Positions 1 to 6,215 of a stretch of 6,479 nt of DNA are shown in pieces (the stretch's first letter is position 1; each line of letters opens with the position of its first letter). The translations under genes were made by a program, and so were the position numbers. Below the pieces are notes generated by a model. It had not been told where the DNA came from. It made no database searches and saw nothing but the letters and a program-made list of their open reading frames with translations. The DNA is from Endomicrobium sp. (GTDB lineage Bacteria > Elusimicrobiota > Endomicrobiia > Endomicrobiales > Endomicrobiaceae), in the NCBI GenBank assembly GCA_031260765.1, contig JAISKX010000155.1, positions 1-6,479 on the forward strand, read 5' to 3'.

Positions 1-138
1 GCATAACTTGATGAAATCTTCCATCATAGAAAGCGGCATATTGTCAACGCATACAAAACCGAAATCCTCAAAAATTTTGAGAGTTTGGCTTTTGCCCGCG
101 CCCGACATTCCCGACACTATATAAAAATTAATTCCCAT
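1..138 (-). CDS. rapZ: RapZ, RNase adapter / P-loop nucleotide-binding protein (N-terminal 46 codons only)
   Basis: This is the beginning of a gene cut by the left window edge; the reading frame is open from the ATG at 138 down to base 1. The translated start [20 protein letters not shown] carries a Walker A loop (G10-M-S-G-A-G-K-S17), followed by the hallmark G27-F-V-C-V-D-N-M-P34, which matches the GFYCVDNLP motif of the RapZ (YvcJ/YhbJ) family. In E. coli RapZ binds the sRNA GlmZ and RNase E and senses glucosamine-6-phosphate to tune glmS; in Gram-positives the homologue is an NTPase of unclear role. The RNA-binding C-terminal half lies outside the window, so which role applies here cannot be judged. 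The start overlaps the end of hprK by 11 bases, and only a weak purine-rich sequence precedes it, suggesting translational coupling to hprK. Its position directly after ptsN and hprK is typical of the family. Confidence 0.9.
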   Translation of the reverse strand, partial: MGINFYIVSGMSGAGKSQTLKIFEDFGFVCVDNMPLSMMEDFIKLC

Positions 139-1072
139 TGTTTTTTTCTTCTATTTTTTTTCTGATTTTTGCTTCAAATTCTTTTCCCGTCCAACAGCCC
201 TCGTCTTTAAGCCTCTGATTTAAAGCCGCCGTCTCTACTAAAACGGCGAGATTTCTTCCTGGCCCTACGGGAATGGAAACTTGAGGTATCTCAATGTCTA
301 AAATTTCGGCGCAATGTTCTTCCGCGCCGAATCTATCTACTTCTTGAATGTTTTGCCATTCTTCCAACTTGATGACCAACTCTATCTGAGTATGGTCTAA
401 AATACTGCCTATGCCGAAAATTTCTCTTATATTGATTATGCCCAAACCTCTGACTTCTATGAGATGTTTTGTGAGGTCAAGACAACTGCCCATAAGAACT
501 CTGCCCGAGCGCTTCTTGATATTTACGACATCGTCGGCGACAAGCATGTGCCCTCTTTTGACAAGCTCTAAAGCGCATTCTGATTTGCCTATGCCTGACT
601 TGCCCAAAATAAAAACGCCAAGACCATAAAGGCTTGCCAAAACTCCGTGCATTTTTATAGTAGGCGCAAGTTTGCCGTCAAGATAATAAATTAAATCTCC
701 GATAAGCGACGATGAAACAAGTTCAGTCCTAATCAAAGGGACTTTGCATTCGTCAAGAACAGAAATTAGAGAAGGCGGCGGCGGGAGTTTCCTTGTCAAT
801 ATGCAGCAAGGAATGTCGGGATAAGAAAAGATTTTCTTCAACAGTTTGACTTGAGTGTTTTCGTCAAGGGCTGACAAGTGGGCATGCTCGCTATTTCCAA
901 TGATTTGGGTGCGCTCGTGGGGGAAATGCTCAAAATATCCGCAAAAGGCAAGACCCGGTCTATTGACATCCGAAACGGTTATTTTTCTTTCAAGCCCTTT
1001 CGCTCCGGCGACCAATTCAAGTTTTAAGTCTTTGCCTTTCTCATTGAGAAGGGTTGAAACATCTAAAGGCAT
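128..1072 (-). CDS. hprK: HPr kinase/phosphorylase (HprK)
   Basis: A 314-residue protein, the usual length for HprK, which uses ATP to phosphorylate a regulatory serine of the PTS carrier HPr and reverses the reaction by phosphorolysis in the cytoplasm. Residues 1-130 form the family's N-terminal domain. The catalytic C-terminal domain begins near 135 and shows H142 in [10 protein letters not shown], the Walker A loop G157-K-S-G-I-G-K-S164, the acidic pair D180-D181, the HprK signature E206-V-R-G-L-G-I-I-N-I215, and the late conserved segment P269?-G-P-G-R-N-L-A-V around 268-277 ending in an AALN motif. All key catalytic positions look intact, so an active enzyme is expected. The ATG overlaps the ptsN stop by one base (TAATG), with GAGG about 10 bases upstream. 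No HPr gene is in the window; in related clusters it usually lies just beyond rapZ. In Gram-negatives HprK is thought to link PTS phosphorylation to regulation and not to classical Gram-positive catabolite repression. Confidence 0.96.
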   Translation of the reverse strand: MPLDVSTLLNEKGKDLKLELVAGAKGLERKITVSDVNRPGLAFCGYFEHFPHERTQIIGNSEHAHLSALDENTQVKLLKKIFSYPDIPCCILTRKLPPPPSLISVLDECKVPLIRTELVSSSLIGDLIYYLDGKLAPTIKMHGVLASLYGLGVFILGKSGIGKSECALELVKRGHMLVADDVVNIKKRSGRVLMGSCLDLTKHLIEVRGLGIINIREIFGIGSILDHTQIELVIKLEEWQNIQEVDRFGAEEHCAEILDIEIPQVSIPVGPGRNLAVLVETAALNQRLKDEGCWTGKEFEAKIRKKIEEKNNGN

Positions 1073-1530
1073 TAATAAACATCCTCTTGTTGTATTATTT
1101 TGATTATTTCTTCTACTGAAGCCGCTTCTTTGATAGCCTGTCTTAAAAACTTATCTTTAAAAAGTCTTGATATTCTTGACAGAGCTTTTAAATGCTGACC
1201 TGCGACTTCTACGGGACCGACTAAAAGGAAAATTATATTGACCAATTCCCCGTCAAGAGAATTGAATTCTATGCCCTTTTTTGAAATTCCCAAGACTCCT
1301 GACTGTTCTGAAATTGCGTCGGTTTTGCCATGCGGGATGGCGACTCCTTGTCCTATGCCGGTAGAGCCGAGCTTTTCTCTCTCGAGAACTACTTCAATAA
1401 TCTCATCGGACTTTTTTACTTTTCCCGTATTTTTGAGCACATCTACCAACTCTACTATTGCCGATTTTTTGTCTGACGCCTTTAAATCTGCAATGATTGA
1501 TTCAGGGCTTAATAGTTCCATAATTTTCAT
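1072..1530 (-). CDS. ptsN: PTS EIIA-Ntr regulatory protein (PtsN-like)
   Basis: A 152-residue protein of the EIIA fructose/nitrogen family. The phosphoryl-accepting histidine is H67 in the motif G-V-A-I-P-H-G-K-T, preceded by REKLGSTGIGQG, both very typical of EIIA-Ntr. No EIIB or EIIC transport domain is fused, and none is encoded nearby, so the role is regulatory: it receives phosphate from the EI-Ntr/NPr branch and, in the species studied, its phosphorylation state modulates potassium transport, nitrogen and stress responses. The start ATG is preceded by a strong GGAGG nine bases upstream; an in-frame second ATG three codons later is less well placed. It lies 29 bases after hpf, and its TAA shares one base with the hprK start, so the two are probably translationally coupled. 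Length and motif order are normal for the family; a fructose-type EIIA is the alternative, but the neighbourhood favours PtsN. Confidence 0.93.
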   Translation of the reverse strand: MKIMELLSPESIIADLKASDKKSAIVELVDVLKNTGKVKKSDEIIEVVLEREKLGSTGIGQGVAIPHGKTDAISEQSGVLGISKKGIEFNSLDGELVNIIFLLVGPVEVAGQHLKALSRISRLFKDKFLRQAIKEAASVEEIIKIIQQEDVY

Positions 1531-1559
1531 TTTGTTCTTCCTCCGCTTTTTAGTTTTTA

Positions 1560-2111
1560 TTATTTTTCATTTGGCTCAAGTAAAACAAGAGAATCATTAT
1601 TATTGTAAATAACATTGATTCTGTCTGAATTTTCATTTAAAAACATATATACGCCGTAACCCAAAGAGCGCATATTGTCAATGGCTTCTTCTATGCTCAT
1701 CGGTTTTAAATCAAAACGGCGTATTTCAGAAATCTTATCTCTTGAATCTTCCATAATGTCATAGGAAAAAGATTCGTAAAGATTTCTTTTTTTATCTCTG
1801 ATTACTTTGATATTTCCTTTTCTTGAACTTTTTGATATTTCTTTTTGTTTTTTGAATTGTTTTTCTAATTTTCCAACGGCGAGGTCTATTGAGGAATATA
1901 AGTCTGAGGATTGCTCTTTAGCGCGGAAATTCAATTTCCCGTAATTAAAACTTATTTCTGTGATTTGTCTGCTTTTTTCTATGGACAATATGACATGAGC
2001 GCGCGCATCGTCCTCGTCAAAAAATCTTGCTGATTTTGCCATTCTTTTGTGAACATAAGCGTCAATTGCCGGCGTGAGTTTTAAATGTCTTGCTGTTATA
2101 TCAATTTGCAT
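1560..2111 (-). CDS. hpf: Long-form ribosome hibernation promoting factor (HPF/RaiA family)
   Basis: A 183-residue protein that matches the long HPF type, which by itself dimerises 70S ribosomes into inactive 100S particles in stationary phase or stress. Residues 1 to about 95 are the S30AE domain that sits in the decoding channel (starts MQIDITARHLKLTPAIDAYV). A very basic linker follows at about 84-112. The C-terminal dimerisation domain spans about 130-180 and has the family signature R132-F-D-L-K-P-M-S-I-E-E-A-I and the strand G-V-Y-M-F-L-N-E. The usual YRRKDG-GLIEP ending is degenerate here (YNNNDSLVLLEP), a modest divergence. The start is supported by AAGGAG at 2122-2117, five bases upstream. 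The position between lptB and ptsN is the classical one for hpf, except that rpoN is missing. A candidate promoter in the preceding gap may give it growth-phase regulation separate from the LPS genes. Confidence 0.95.
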   Translation of the reverse strand: MQIDITARHLKLTPAIDAYVHKRMAKSARFFDEDDARAHVILSIEKSRQITEISFNYGKLNFRAKEQSSDLYSSIDLAVGKLEKQFKKQKEISKSSRKGNIKVIRDKKRNLYESFSYDIMEDSRDKISEIRRFDLKPMSIEEAIDNMRSLGYGVYMFLNENSDRINVIYNNNDSLVLLEPNEK

Positions 2112-2116
2112 ATATT

Positions 2117-2122
2117 CTCCTT
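2117..2122 (-). promoter_or_regulatory. Ribosome binding site of hpf
   Basis: AAGGAG on the minus strand lies five bases before the hpf ATG at 2111. It is a strong Shine-Dalgarno match that fixes the start and allows hpf to be translated independently of lptB. Confidence 0.75.
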
Positions 2123-2158
2123 TTTGAGGAACGCAAAGCGCGCCCCCCTTTTTTCTTA

Positions 2159-2187
2159 ATTAAATCAAATCAATGAAATAATTACAA
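2159..2187 (-). promoter_or_regulatory. Candidate internal sigma-70-type promoter ahead of hpf-ptsN-hprK-rapZ
   Basis: On the minus strand TTGTAA (2187-2182, 4 of 6 to the -35 consensus) is followed after exactly 17 bases by TTTAAT (2164-2159, 5 of 6 to the -10 consensus). This would start transcripts near 2152, leaving a leader of about 40 bases before hpf. It sits in the only gap over 50 bases inside the gene cluster (2112-2197). AT-rich sequence yields such matches by chance, so this is a plausible but unproven promoter. I see no convincing terminator in the gap, so readthrough from lptB is also expected. Confidence 0.4.
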
Positions 2188-2197
2188 TTTATATTCA

Positions 2198-2917
2198 TCA
2201 CATCTTAAAATTGTCGCCTAAATACACTTTGCGCGCTTCGGGATTTTCCATCAATTCTTTAGCCCCGCCTTCAAGCAGGATTTTGCCTTCGTAAATAATA
2301 TAAGCCCTGTCTATAATCTCAAGAGTCTCTCTAACATTATGGTCTGTAATCAAAATGCCGAGCCCCAACTTTTTTAAATCTTTAATCACTTTTTGAATAT
2401 CGTCAACCGTTATAGGGTCTATGCCTACAAAAGGCTCGTCTAAAAGTAAAAATTTCGGGTCATTGACCAAAGCTCTCGCTATTTCAAGCCTTCTTTTTTC
2501 CCCGCCTGAAAGAGTTCGGCTTAGCTGAGAGCGCAATTTCACAAGACCAAAATCGCTTAGAAGTTTTTCTACTTTTTCATCTTGACGCTCTTTGGATATA
2601 TCAAGAGTTTGGGCTATAGCCTTTAAATTGTCTTCTACGGTCAAACCTCTAAAAATTGACGACTCTTGAGGCAGATATCCTATGCCTGCTTTTGCTCTTT
2701 TATACATAGGCTCTTTTGTTATATCTTTGCCGCCGAGAAAAACAGAGCCGTCATAGGGTTTTATCAAACCGACTGTCATATAAAAAGTGGTCGTTTTGCC
2801 TGCTCCGTTTGGTCCTAAAAGACCGACAATCTCGCCCTCTTTGACATTTATGCTTATGCCGTTGACCACCATTCTATATTTATATTTTTTATACAAATCT
2901 TTTGCTTGTAGAATCAT
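2198..2917 (-). CDS. lptB: LptB, ATPase of the lipopolysaccharide export ABC transporter
   Basis: A 239-residue ABC ATPase with every motif in place: Walker A G35-P-N-G-A-G-K-T42, Q-loop Q84 in Y-L-P-Q-E-S-S-I-F-R, ABC signature L136-S-G-G-E140, Walker B F-L-L-L-D-E-P ending at 162 with catalytic E161, and H-loop H193. The YLPQESSIFRGLTVEDN stretch and the FVGIDP box are specific to LptB within the ABC superfamily. In the LPS pathway a dimer of LptB on the cytoplasmic face drives LptF/LptG to extract LPS from the inner membrane and push it through LptC and LptA. No lptF or lptG is in this window, so they must be encoded elsewhere. The start overlaps the lptA stop by four bases (ATGA), and AAGG at 2928-2925 lies seven bases upstream, indicating coupled translation with lptA. 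Confidence 0.96.
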   Translation of the reverse strand: MILQAKDLYKKYKYRMVVNGISINVKEGEIVGLLGPNGAGKTTTFYMTVGLIKPYDGSVFLGGKDITKEPMYKRAKAGIGYLPQESSIFRGLTVEDNLKAIAQTLDISKERQDEKVEKLLSDFGLVKLRSQLSRTLSGGEKRRLEIARALVNDPKFLLLDEPFVGIDPITVDDIQKVIKDLKKLGLGILITDHNVRETLEIIDRAYIIYEGKILLEGGAKELMENPEARKVYLGDNFKM

Positions 2918-3672
2918 TTATTTACCTTATTATTTGAACTCTTTTGAACGGCTTTGCCAGAATCTGATTCTATGCCGCTCTTTGCGCCGTCTTCTTTTGA
3001 AGGTTCTTCATCAACTTTGATTTTTCCTTTTACCGTCCCGCGCATTTTAATTGAGCCTATATTGTCTTTCTTTTCAATTTGCATAGAGTCGGCTACAAAT
3101 TTGCCCGTTTTGCCGTCATAGAGAATGTCGGCGACAGGTCTTTTTACATCTTTTGTGACGACAACGCTATTGCTATCCCTATAAAAAAAAGCATTGTCGG
3201 AATATACTGTGCCGGAAGTCGTGATGATTTCAACATCGGACAAAGCTCGGACGGTTTTTTTAGCTCCGTCAAAATAAATCTTTTTTGAATTCATAAACAT
3301 AGGCTCGGAAGAATCTTTCATATAATACTTTACTTTGATTAAATCTCCGTAAAACTCGCCTATTTGCGTGTCGGTTTTATATGTCCCGTAATCTCCATAG
3401 GCTTCAAGAGGTTCTCCCTCTTCGCTTTTCATAAAAATTTGAACGCTTCCATTTGCCGATATCAAAGAACGATTTTTGTCATAGGACATTTTTTTAGACT
3501 TTATAGTATTGTCGTCGCTGACGGCTTTTGAATTGCCTTCAGAAACAATAATGTCGCCTTTCTTTTGTATATTTAAAATTTCGCCCGTTATAATAACCTT
3601 TTGAACTTCTGCGCCGTAAAGAGATAAAGCAAAAGAAAAGAGAATAAACAAAGGGCTAATTATTCTTTTCAA
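2914..3672 (-). CDS. lptA: LptA-like periplasmic LPS transport protein (OstA/LptA domain)
   Basis: From a TTG start at 3672 the protein has 252 residues. It begins with a Sec signal peptide (M1-K-R, hydrophobic core about 4-18, cleavage likely near G20/A21), followed by a beta-rich OstA_N/LptA region, roughly 26-215, with repeated strand patterns such as KKMSYDKNRSLISANGSV and the acidic-aromatic YGDYGTYKTDTQIGEFYGD. LptA bridges LptC to the outer-membrane LptD. It is longer than E. coli LptA (185), and its last 30 or so residues (about 221-252) are a charged, Ser/Lys/Asp-rich tail that looks disordered. An ATG at 3738 extends the frame by 22 residues with AAGGA eight bases upstream, but it would overlap lptC by 83 bases and put 26 residues before the signal core, so I prefer TTG (17-base overlap). 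Family identity rests on context plus fold pattern. Confidence 0.85.
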   Translation of the reverse strand: MKRIISPLFILFSFALSLYGAEVQKVIITGEILNIQKKGDIIVSEGNSKAVSDDNTIKSKKMSYDKNRSLISANGSVQIFMKSEEGEPLEAYGDYGTYKTDTQIGEFYGDLIKVKYYMKDSSEPMFMNSKKIYFDGAKKTVRALSDVEIITTSGTVYSDNAFFYRDSNSVVVTKDVKRPVADILYDGKTGKFVADSMQIEKKDNIGSIKMRGTVKGKIKVDEEPSKEDGAKSGIESDSGKAVQKSSNNKVNK

Positions 3673-4174
3673 GTATAGCTCTTTGTTTTCTGATAATAAT
3701 ATTTTCAAGTTTTGTATCGGCTTCAAAAGAATCTCCATAAACAGTATCCTTATCTCTTGTGATTTTTACAGGCGTATTGCTAAAAATCAACTGTTTTTTT
3801 GCATTGTATTGCATATTTGTAGTTTGTAAATGCTCGTTTTTAGCCGTCGTAATATCGCATTTTCCTATGCCTTTGACATCATAGGTCTTCAGATTGATTT
3901 CGGCGCTTTCGCTGACGAATAGAGAAGAGTATTTGCCGTCTTCATAAAATTTCACCCTTGGAAGTTTTAAAACGGCTATCTCTGTTTTTTCGTCTATCAC
4001 AGCCGATTCCGATTCTAAAATCATTTTCAATTTGCCGTTTTCAGTTTCTGTGATGGTAAATTTCTCAACGGCTTGCTCAGCCATAGGAGGAGTTTCCTCT
4101 ATATGGGAACGCTCCTTGCGGCAGCCTGCAAAAAACAATATAAAAATAGAAAGCAATAGACAAAATTTTTTCAT
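3656..4174 (-). CDS. lptC: LptC-like LPS export protein, predicted lipoprotein
   Basis: Started at the ATG at 4174, which overlaps the upstream stop as TAATG, the protein has 172 residues. It opens with K2-K3, a hydrophobic core 4-15, and a lipobox F15-A-G-C18, so the mature protein should be lipid-anchored at C18. The rest is a beta-strand-rich LptC/YrbK domain (about 36-168), including LPRVKFYEDG, SAEINLKTYDVKG and the late V136-K-I-T-R motif before the final D-T-V-Y-G-D. LptC sits at the inner membrane on the LptB2FG complex and hands LPS to LptA. E. coli LptC uses a transmembrane helix instead of a lipid. An upstream ATG at 4216 would add 14 residues and overlap the previous gene by 43 bases; it has no good ribosome site, so it is less likely. 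The assignment comes from size, fold pattern and its position directly before lptA-lptB. Confidence 0.85.
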   Translation of the reverse strand: MKKFCLLLSIFILFFAGCRKERSHIEETPPMAEQAVEKFTITETENGKLKMILESESAVIDEKTEIAVLKLPRVKFYEDGKYSSLFVSESAEINLKTYDVKGIGKCDITTAKNEHLQTTNMQYNAKKQLIFSNTPVKITRDKDTVYGDSFEADTKLENIIIRKQRAILEKNN

Positions 4175-5109
4175 TATTTTTTTTGAGTTTTCCATCTCTC
4201 GTGAAACCATACCCATTGGTCGGGCGATTGTTTTATATGCTCTTCTAATACAAGGGACGCTTTTTGAGTTAAACTAATAACATCTTTATCAAAATTTCCT
4301 GAAGAGTCAATTTCTATAGGTCCCTTAATAACAGTATTGTGGCAATATTTACCGACTCTTTTATCCACGCCGACTAAAACAGGCGCTCCCCTTTTTAAAG
4401 CCAAAACGGCAAGCCCAGACGGAGTCCATGCAGGTTTTCCGAAAAAATCAACAAAAACGCCCGCCACATCTGTGTCTTGGTCTATCAGCATAGCTATTAT
4501 CTCGCCGCCCTTTAAGGCTTTCAACAATTTTCTCGCTGTGTCTGGGGCGTCTTTTAGAATAACTTTCACATTTTTGCTGAGCCTATAATGGACGAGCATA
4601 TTGTTTAAGCCTTCTATATAAATCTTTTTTGCCACAACATTTACAGGAACTCCGCACCTTGCGACTGCCGCCGCAGTAATTTCCCAATTGCCCGTATGAG
4701 CGCTTGCTATCAAAACGCCTTTGCCTTTTTTGAGCCCTTCATTTATAAGATTGATATTTTCAACGCTGGAAATTTCATCAAAGAAAGAGCCTTTTAATTT
4801 TGGAAAATTGGCAAGTTCAAAAAAGTTTTTCGCCTCATTTACAAAGATTTTTCTAACTATTTTTTCTATTTCGTCCGCGCTTTTATCCGGAAAACATTCT
4901 TTTAGCTGTCTTTTTGCAATATCGGCTGAATCTCTTGTGACAAAATAAGCAAGCCAGCCGGCAAATTTTGAACCGCAATGAACAATCAATTTATAAGGGA
5001 TTAAAAGAACTAACTTTGAAAAAAACAAAGCGCCGATATAATAGACCCGCCTGCGGAAATGGCTCATAAAATCTTTTATATCATTTTTTGTTATTTTCAA
5101 ACCTTTCAT
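4174..5109 (-). CDS. LpxL/HtrB-family lipid A acyltransferase
   Basis: A 311-residue member of the LpxL/LpxM (HtrB/MsbB) acyltransferase family, which adds secondary acyl chains to KDO-lipid A precursors at the cytoplasmic face of the inner membrane. The catalytic HX4E motif is H138-T-G-N-W-E143, preceded by a strand G131-V-L-I-A-S-A. Later family blocks are D210-Q-D-T-D-V-A-G-V-F-V-D-F-F-G-K-P225 and the C-terminal P296-D-Q-W-V-W-F-H-E-R-W-K. One hydrophobic segment near 25-43 may anchor the N-terminus. It lies two bases after the small membrane protein and shares one base with the lptC start. Its place between kdsA and lptC supports lipid A acylation, since LpxL acts on KDO-bearing substrate. 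The chain it transfers, and whether it is LpxL- or LpxM-like, cannot be read from sequence, so no symbol is given. A related phosphatidylinositol mannoside acyltransferase is the main alternative but does not fit this neighbourhood. Confidence 0.9.
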   Translation of the reverse strand: MKGLKITKNDIKDFMSHFRRRVYYIGALFFSKLVLLIPYKLIVHCGSKFAGWLAYFVTRDSADIAKRQLKECFPDKSADEIEKIVRKIFVNEAKNFFELANFPKLKGSFFDEISSVENINLINEGLKKGKGVLIASAHTGNWEITAAAVARCGVPVNVVAKKIYIEGLNNMLVHYRLSKNVKVILKDAPDTARKLLKALKGGEIIAMLIDQDTDVAGVFVDFFGKPAWTPSGLAVLALKRGAPVLVGVDKRVGKYCHNTVIKGPIEIDSSGNFDKDVISLTQKASLVLEEHIKQSPDQWVWFHERWKTQKK

Positions 5110-5111
5110 TT

Positions 5112-5399
5112 TTATTTGATATCCTTATTGACATCAAAGGCAGGAACAAAAGGAGGAACTTCTTTTTTTGCGTCCAACCAAGGAGTGATGGCTTTTGGAG
5201 ACTCTATCATATATGGTCTTAAAATAAAGTTCCCTATAAAAAAGATTATTATCAAAGCGCCCAAAACAATGCCGCCTGCAATAGCAAACCATTTGAATGT
5301 AGGCTGCCAAGCCTTAATGTCTCCTACGACAACAACCGGCTCTTGCGCGCCGTTTTGATTTTGATTGATTTTCCCATTTGCTTTATTTTCCGTTTTCAT
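5112..5399 (-). CDS. Small single-pass membrane protein, unrecognised, within the LPS operon
   Basis: A 95-residue protein that I do not recognise. Residues 1-36 are hydrophilic, with an Asn/Gln/Lys-rich beginning (K-I-N-Q-N-Q-N-G) and a short PVVVVGDIKAW stretch. A clear transmembrane helix runs from about 37 to 60 (W37 to L60, Gly/Ile/Phe-rich). The last 35 residues contain several prolines, aromatics and charges (RPYMIESPKAITPWLDAKKEVPPFVPAF). Orientation is uncertain. It looks like a real gene: it has AAGGCGG at 5412-5406, six bases before the ATG, overlaps the kdsA end by 17 bases, and ends two bases before the acyltransferase. The tight packing suggests co-translation and a role at the inner membrane in KDO/lipid A handling or as a scaffold, but this is inference from position only; no enzyme motif is visible. 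Confidence 0.8.
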   Translation of the reverse strand: MKTENKANGKINQNQNGAQEPVVVVGDIKAWQPTFKWFAIAGGIVLGALIIIFFIGNFILRPYMIESPKAITPWLDAKKEVPPFVPAFDVNKDIK

Positions 5400-6213
5400 T
5401 TTTTACCGCCTTATCTATTTTTTTTGTTATGTTTAATATCTGTTCAAATTGTTTTAAATTGACGCTGTTTGCTCCATCTGAAAGAGCCTTATCAGGATTT
5501 TCGTGAACTTCCAAAAATAAAGCGGCAATCCCGACAGCCGCAGCCGCTTTTGAAAGAGGCAAAACAAATTCTCTATTGCCGGAACTTTTACTGCCCGCCC
5601 CGCCCGGAAGCTGGACGCTGTGAGTAGCGTCAAAAACTACGGGATAGCCGCTTTGCTTCATTATCTCTAAGCCTCTAAAATCAACAACTAAATTATGATA
5701 ACCGAATGTCGCCCCTCTTTCCGTAAGCATTATATCTTTATTTCCGAACTTTTCTATCTTTTTTATGACATTAGGCATATCATCGGGCGCTAAGAATTGC
5801 CCCTTTTTAACATTTATAGGAATTTTTGTCATTGCGCAAGCTTTGAGCAAATCCGTTTGGCGCGACAAAAAAGCGGGGACTTGGATAATATCAACTATTT
5901 TAGCCGCTTTATAAGCCTGCTCTTCTGTGTGAACATCAGTCAAAATGGGAAGTTTTAAGACAGATTTAACCTGAGAAAGAATATCAAGACCTTCGTCTAT
6001 ACCAAGACCTCTATAAGAATCTATTGAAGAGCGGTTAGCCTTATCATAAGAAGCTTTAAAAATAAAAGGAATTGCGCATTTTGCGGCAATTCCTTTTATT
6101 TTTGATGCAAGTTCTAAACAATGTTTTCTGCTTTCTATAACGCAGGGACCCGCTATAATTACAAGCGGGAGATGATTAGATATTTTGATTTTACCGATTT
6201 GTATTGTTTTCAT
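5383..6213 (-). CDS. kdsA: 3-deoxy-D-manno-octulosonate 8-phosphate synthase, metal-dependent type
   Basis: A 276-residue cytoplasmic aldolase-type enzyme that condenses arabinose-5-phosphate with phosphoenolpyruvate to make KDO-8-phosphate, precursor of the LPS inner-core sugar KDO. Family blocks are A21-G-P-C-V-I-E-S28, F52-K-A-S-Y-D-K-A-N-R-S-S, the L91-T-D-V-H strand, K136-K-G-Q-F, and D195-A-T-H-S-V-Q-L-P-G-G. The metal ligands of the metal-dependent class appear as C24, H198, E235 and D246; their spacing (174, 37, 11) matches that of Aquifex aeolicus (C11, H185, E222, D233). E. coli KdsA has Asn at the first position and needs no metal. Length is normal. It is the first gene after a strong promoter. 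The start Met aligns with other KdsA proteins, but the Shine-Dalgarno AAGGA is only two bases upstream, which is unusually close. The kdsD and kdsC genes that often accompany it are absent here. Confidence 0.97.
   Translation of the reverse strand: MKTIQIGKIKISNHLPLVIIAGPCVIESRKHCLELASKIKGIAAKCAIPFIFKASYDKANRSSIDSYRGLGIDEGLDILSQVKSVLKLPILTDVHTEEQAYKAAKIVDIIQVPAFLSRQTDLLKACAMTKIPINVKKGQFLAPDDMPNVIKKIEKFGNKDIMLTERGATFGYHNLVVDFRGLEIMKQSGYPVVFDATHSVQLPGGAGSKSSGNREFVLPLSKAAAAVGIAALFLEVHENPDKALSDGANSVNLKQFEQILNITKKIDKAVKNENGK
5406..5412 (-). promoter_or_regulatory. Ribosome binding site of the small membrane protein
   Basis: AAGGCGG on the minus strand lies six bases before the ATG at 5399, inside the last codons of kdsA. 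It supports the small gene as genuinely translated and fixes its start despite the 17-base overlap. Confidence 0.65.
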
Positions 6214-6215
6214 TA

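Noticed and set aside
411..629. Plus-strand open frame of 72 codons
   Set aside because: It is entirely antisense to hprK, whose protein has full family motifs; its own translation shows no domain and no ribosome site was evident.
1238..1612. Plus-strand open frame of 124 codons
   Set aside because: Antisense to ptsN and the end of hpf; Ser/Phe-rich composition is that expected from the opposite strand of a real AT-rich gene.
2112..2197. Terminator between lptB and hpf
   Set aside because: Only a three-base-pair stem (CGC-TTT-GCG) is visible, and no hairpin is followed by a T-run on the minus strand.
4174..4216. Upstream ATG codons extending lptC by 14 residues
   Set aside because: They would overlap the acyltransferase by up to 43 bases, lack spaced ribosome sites, and put extra polar residues before a well-formed lipoprotein signal; the TAATG junction at 4174 is more natural.
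5059..5358. Plus-strand open frame of 99 codons
   Set aside because: Antisense to the small membrane protein and the acyltransferase start; the minus-strand gene has a good ribosome site and operon packing, this one does not.
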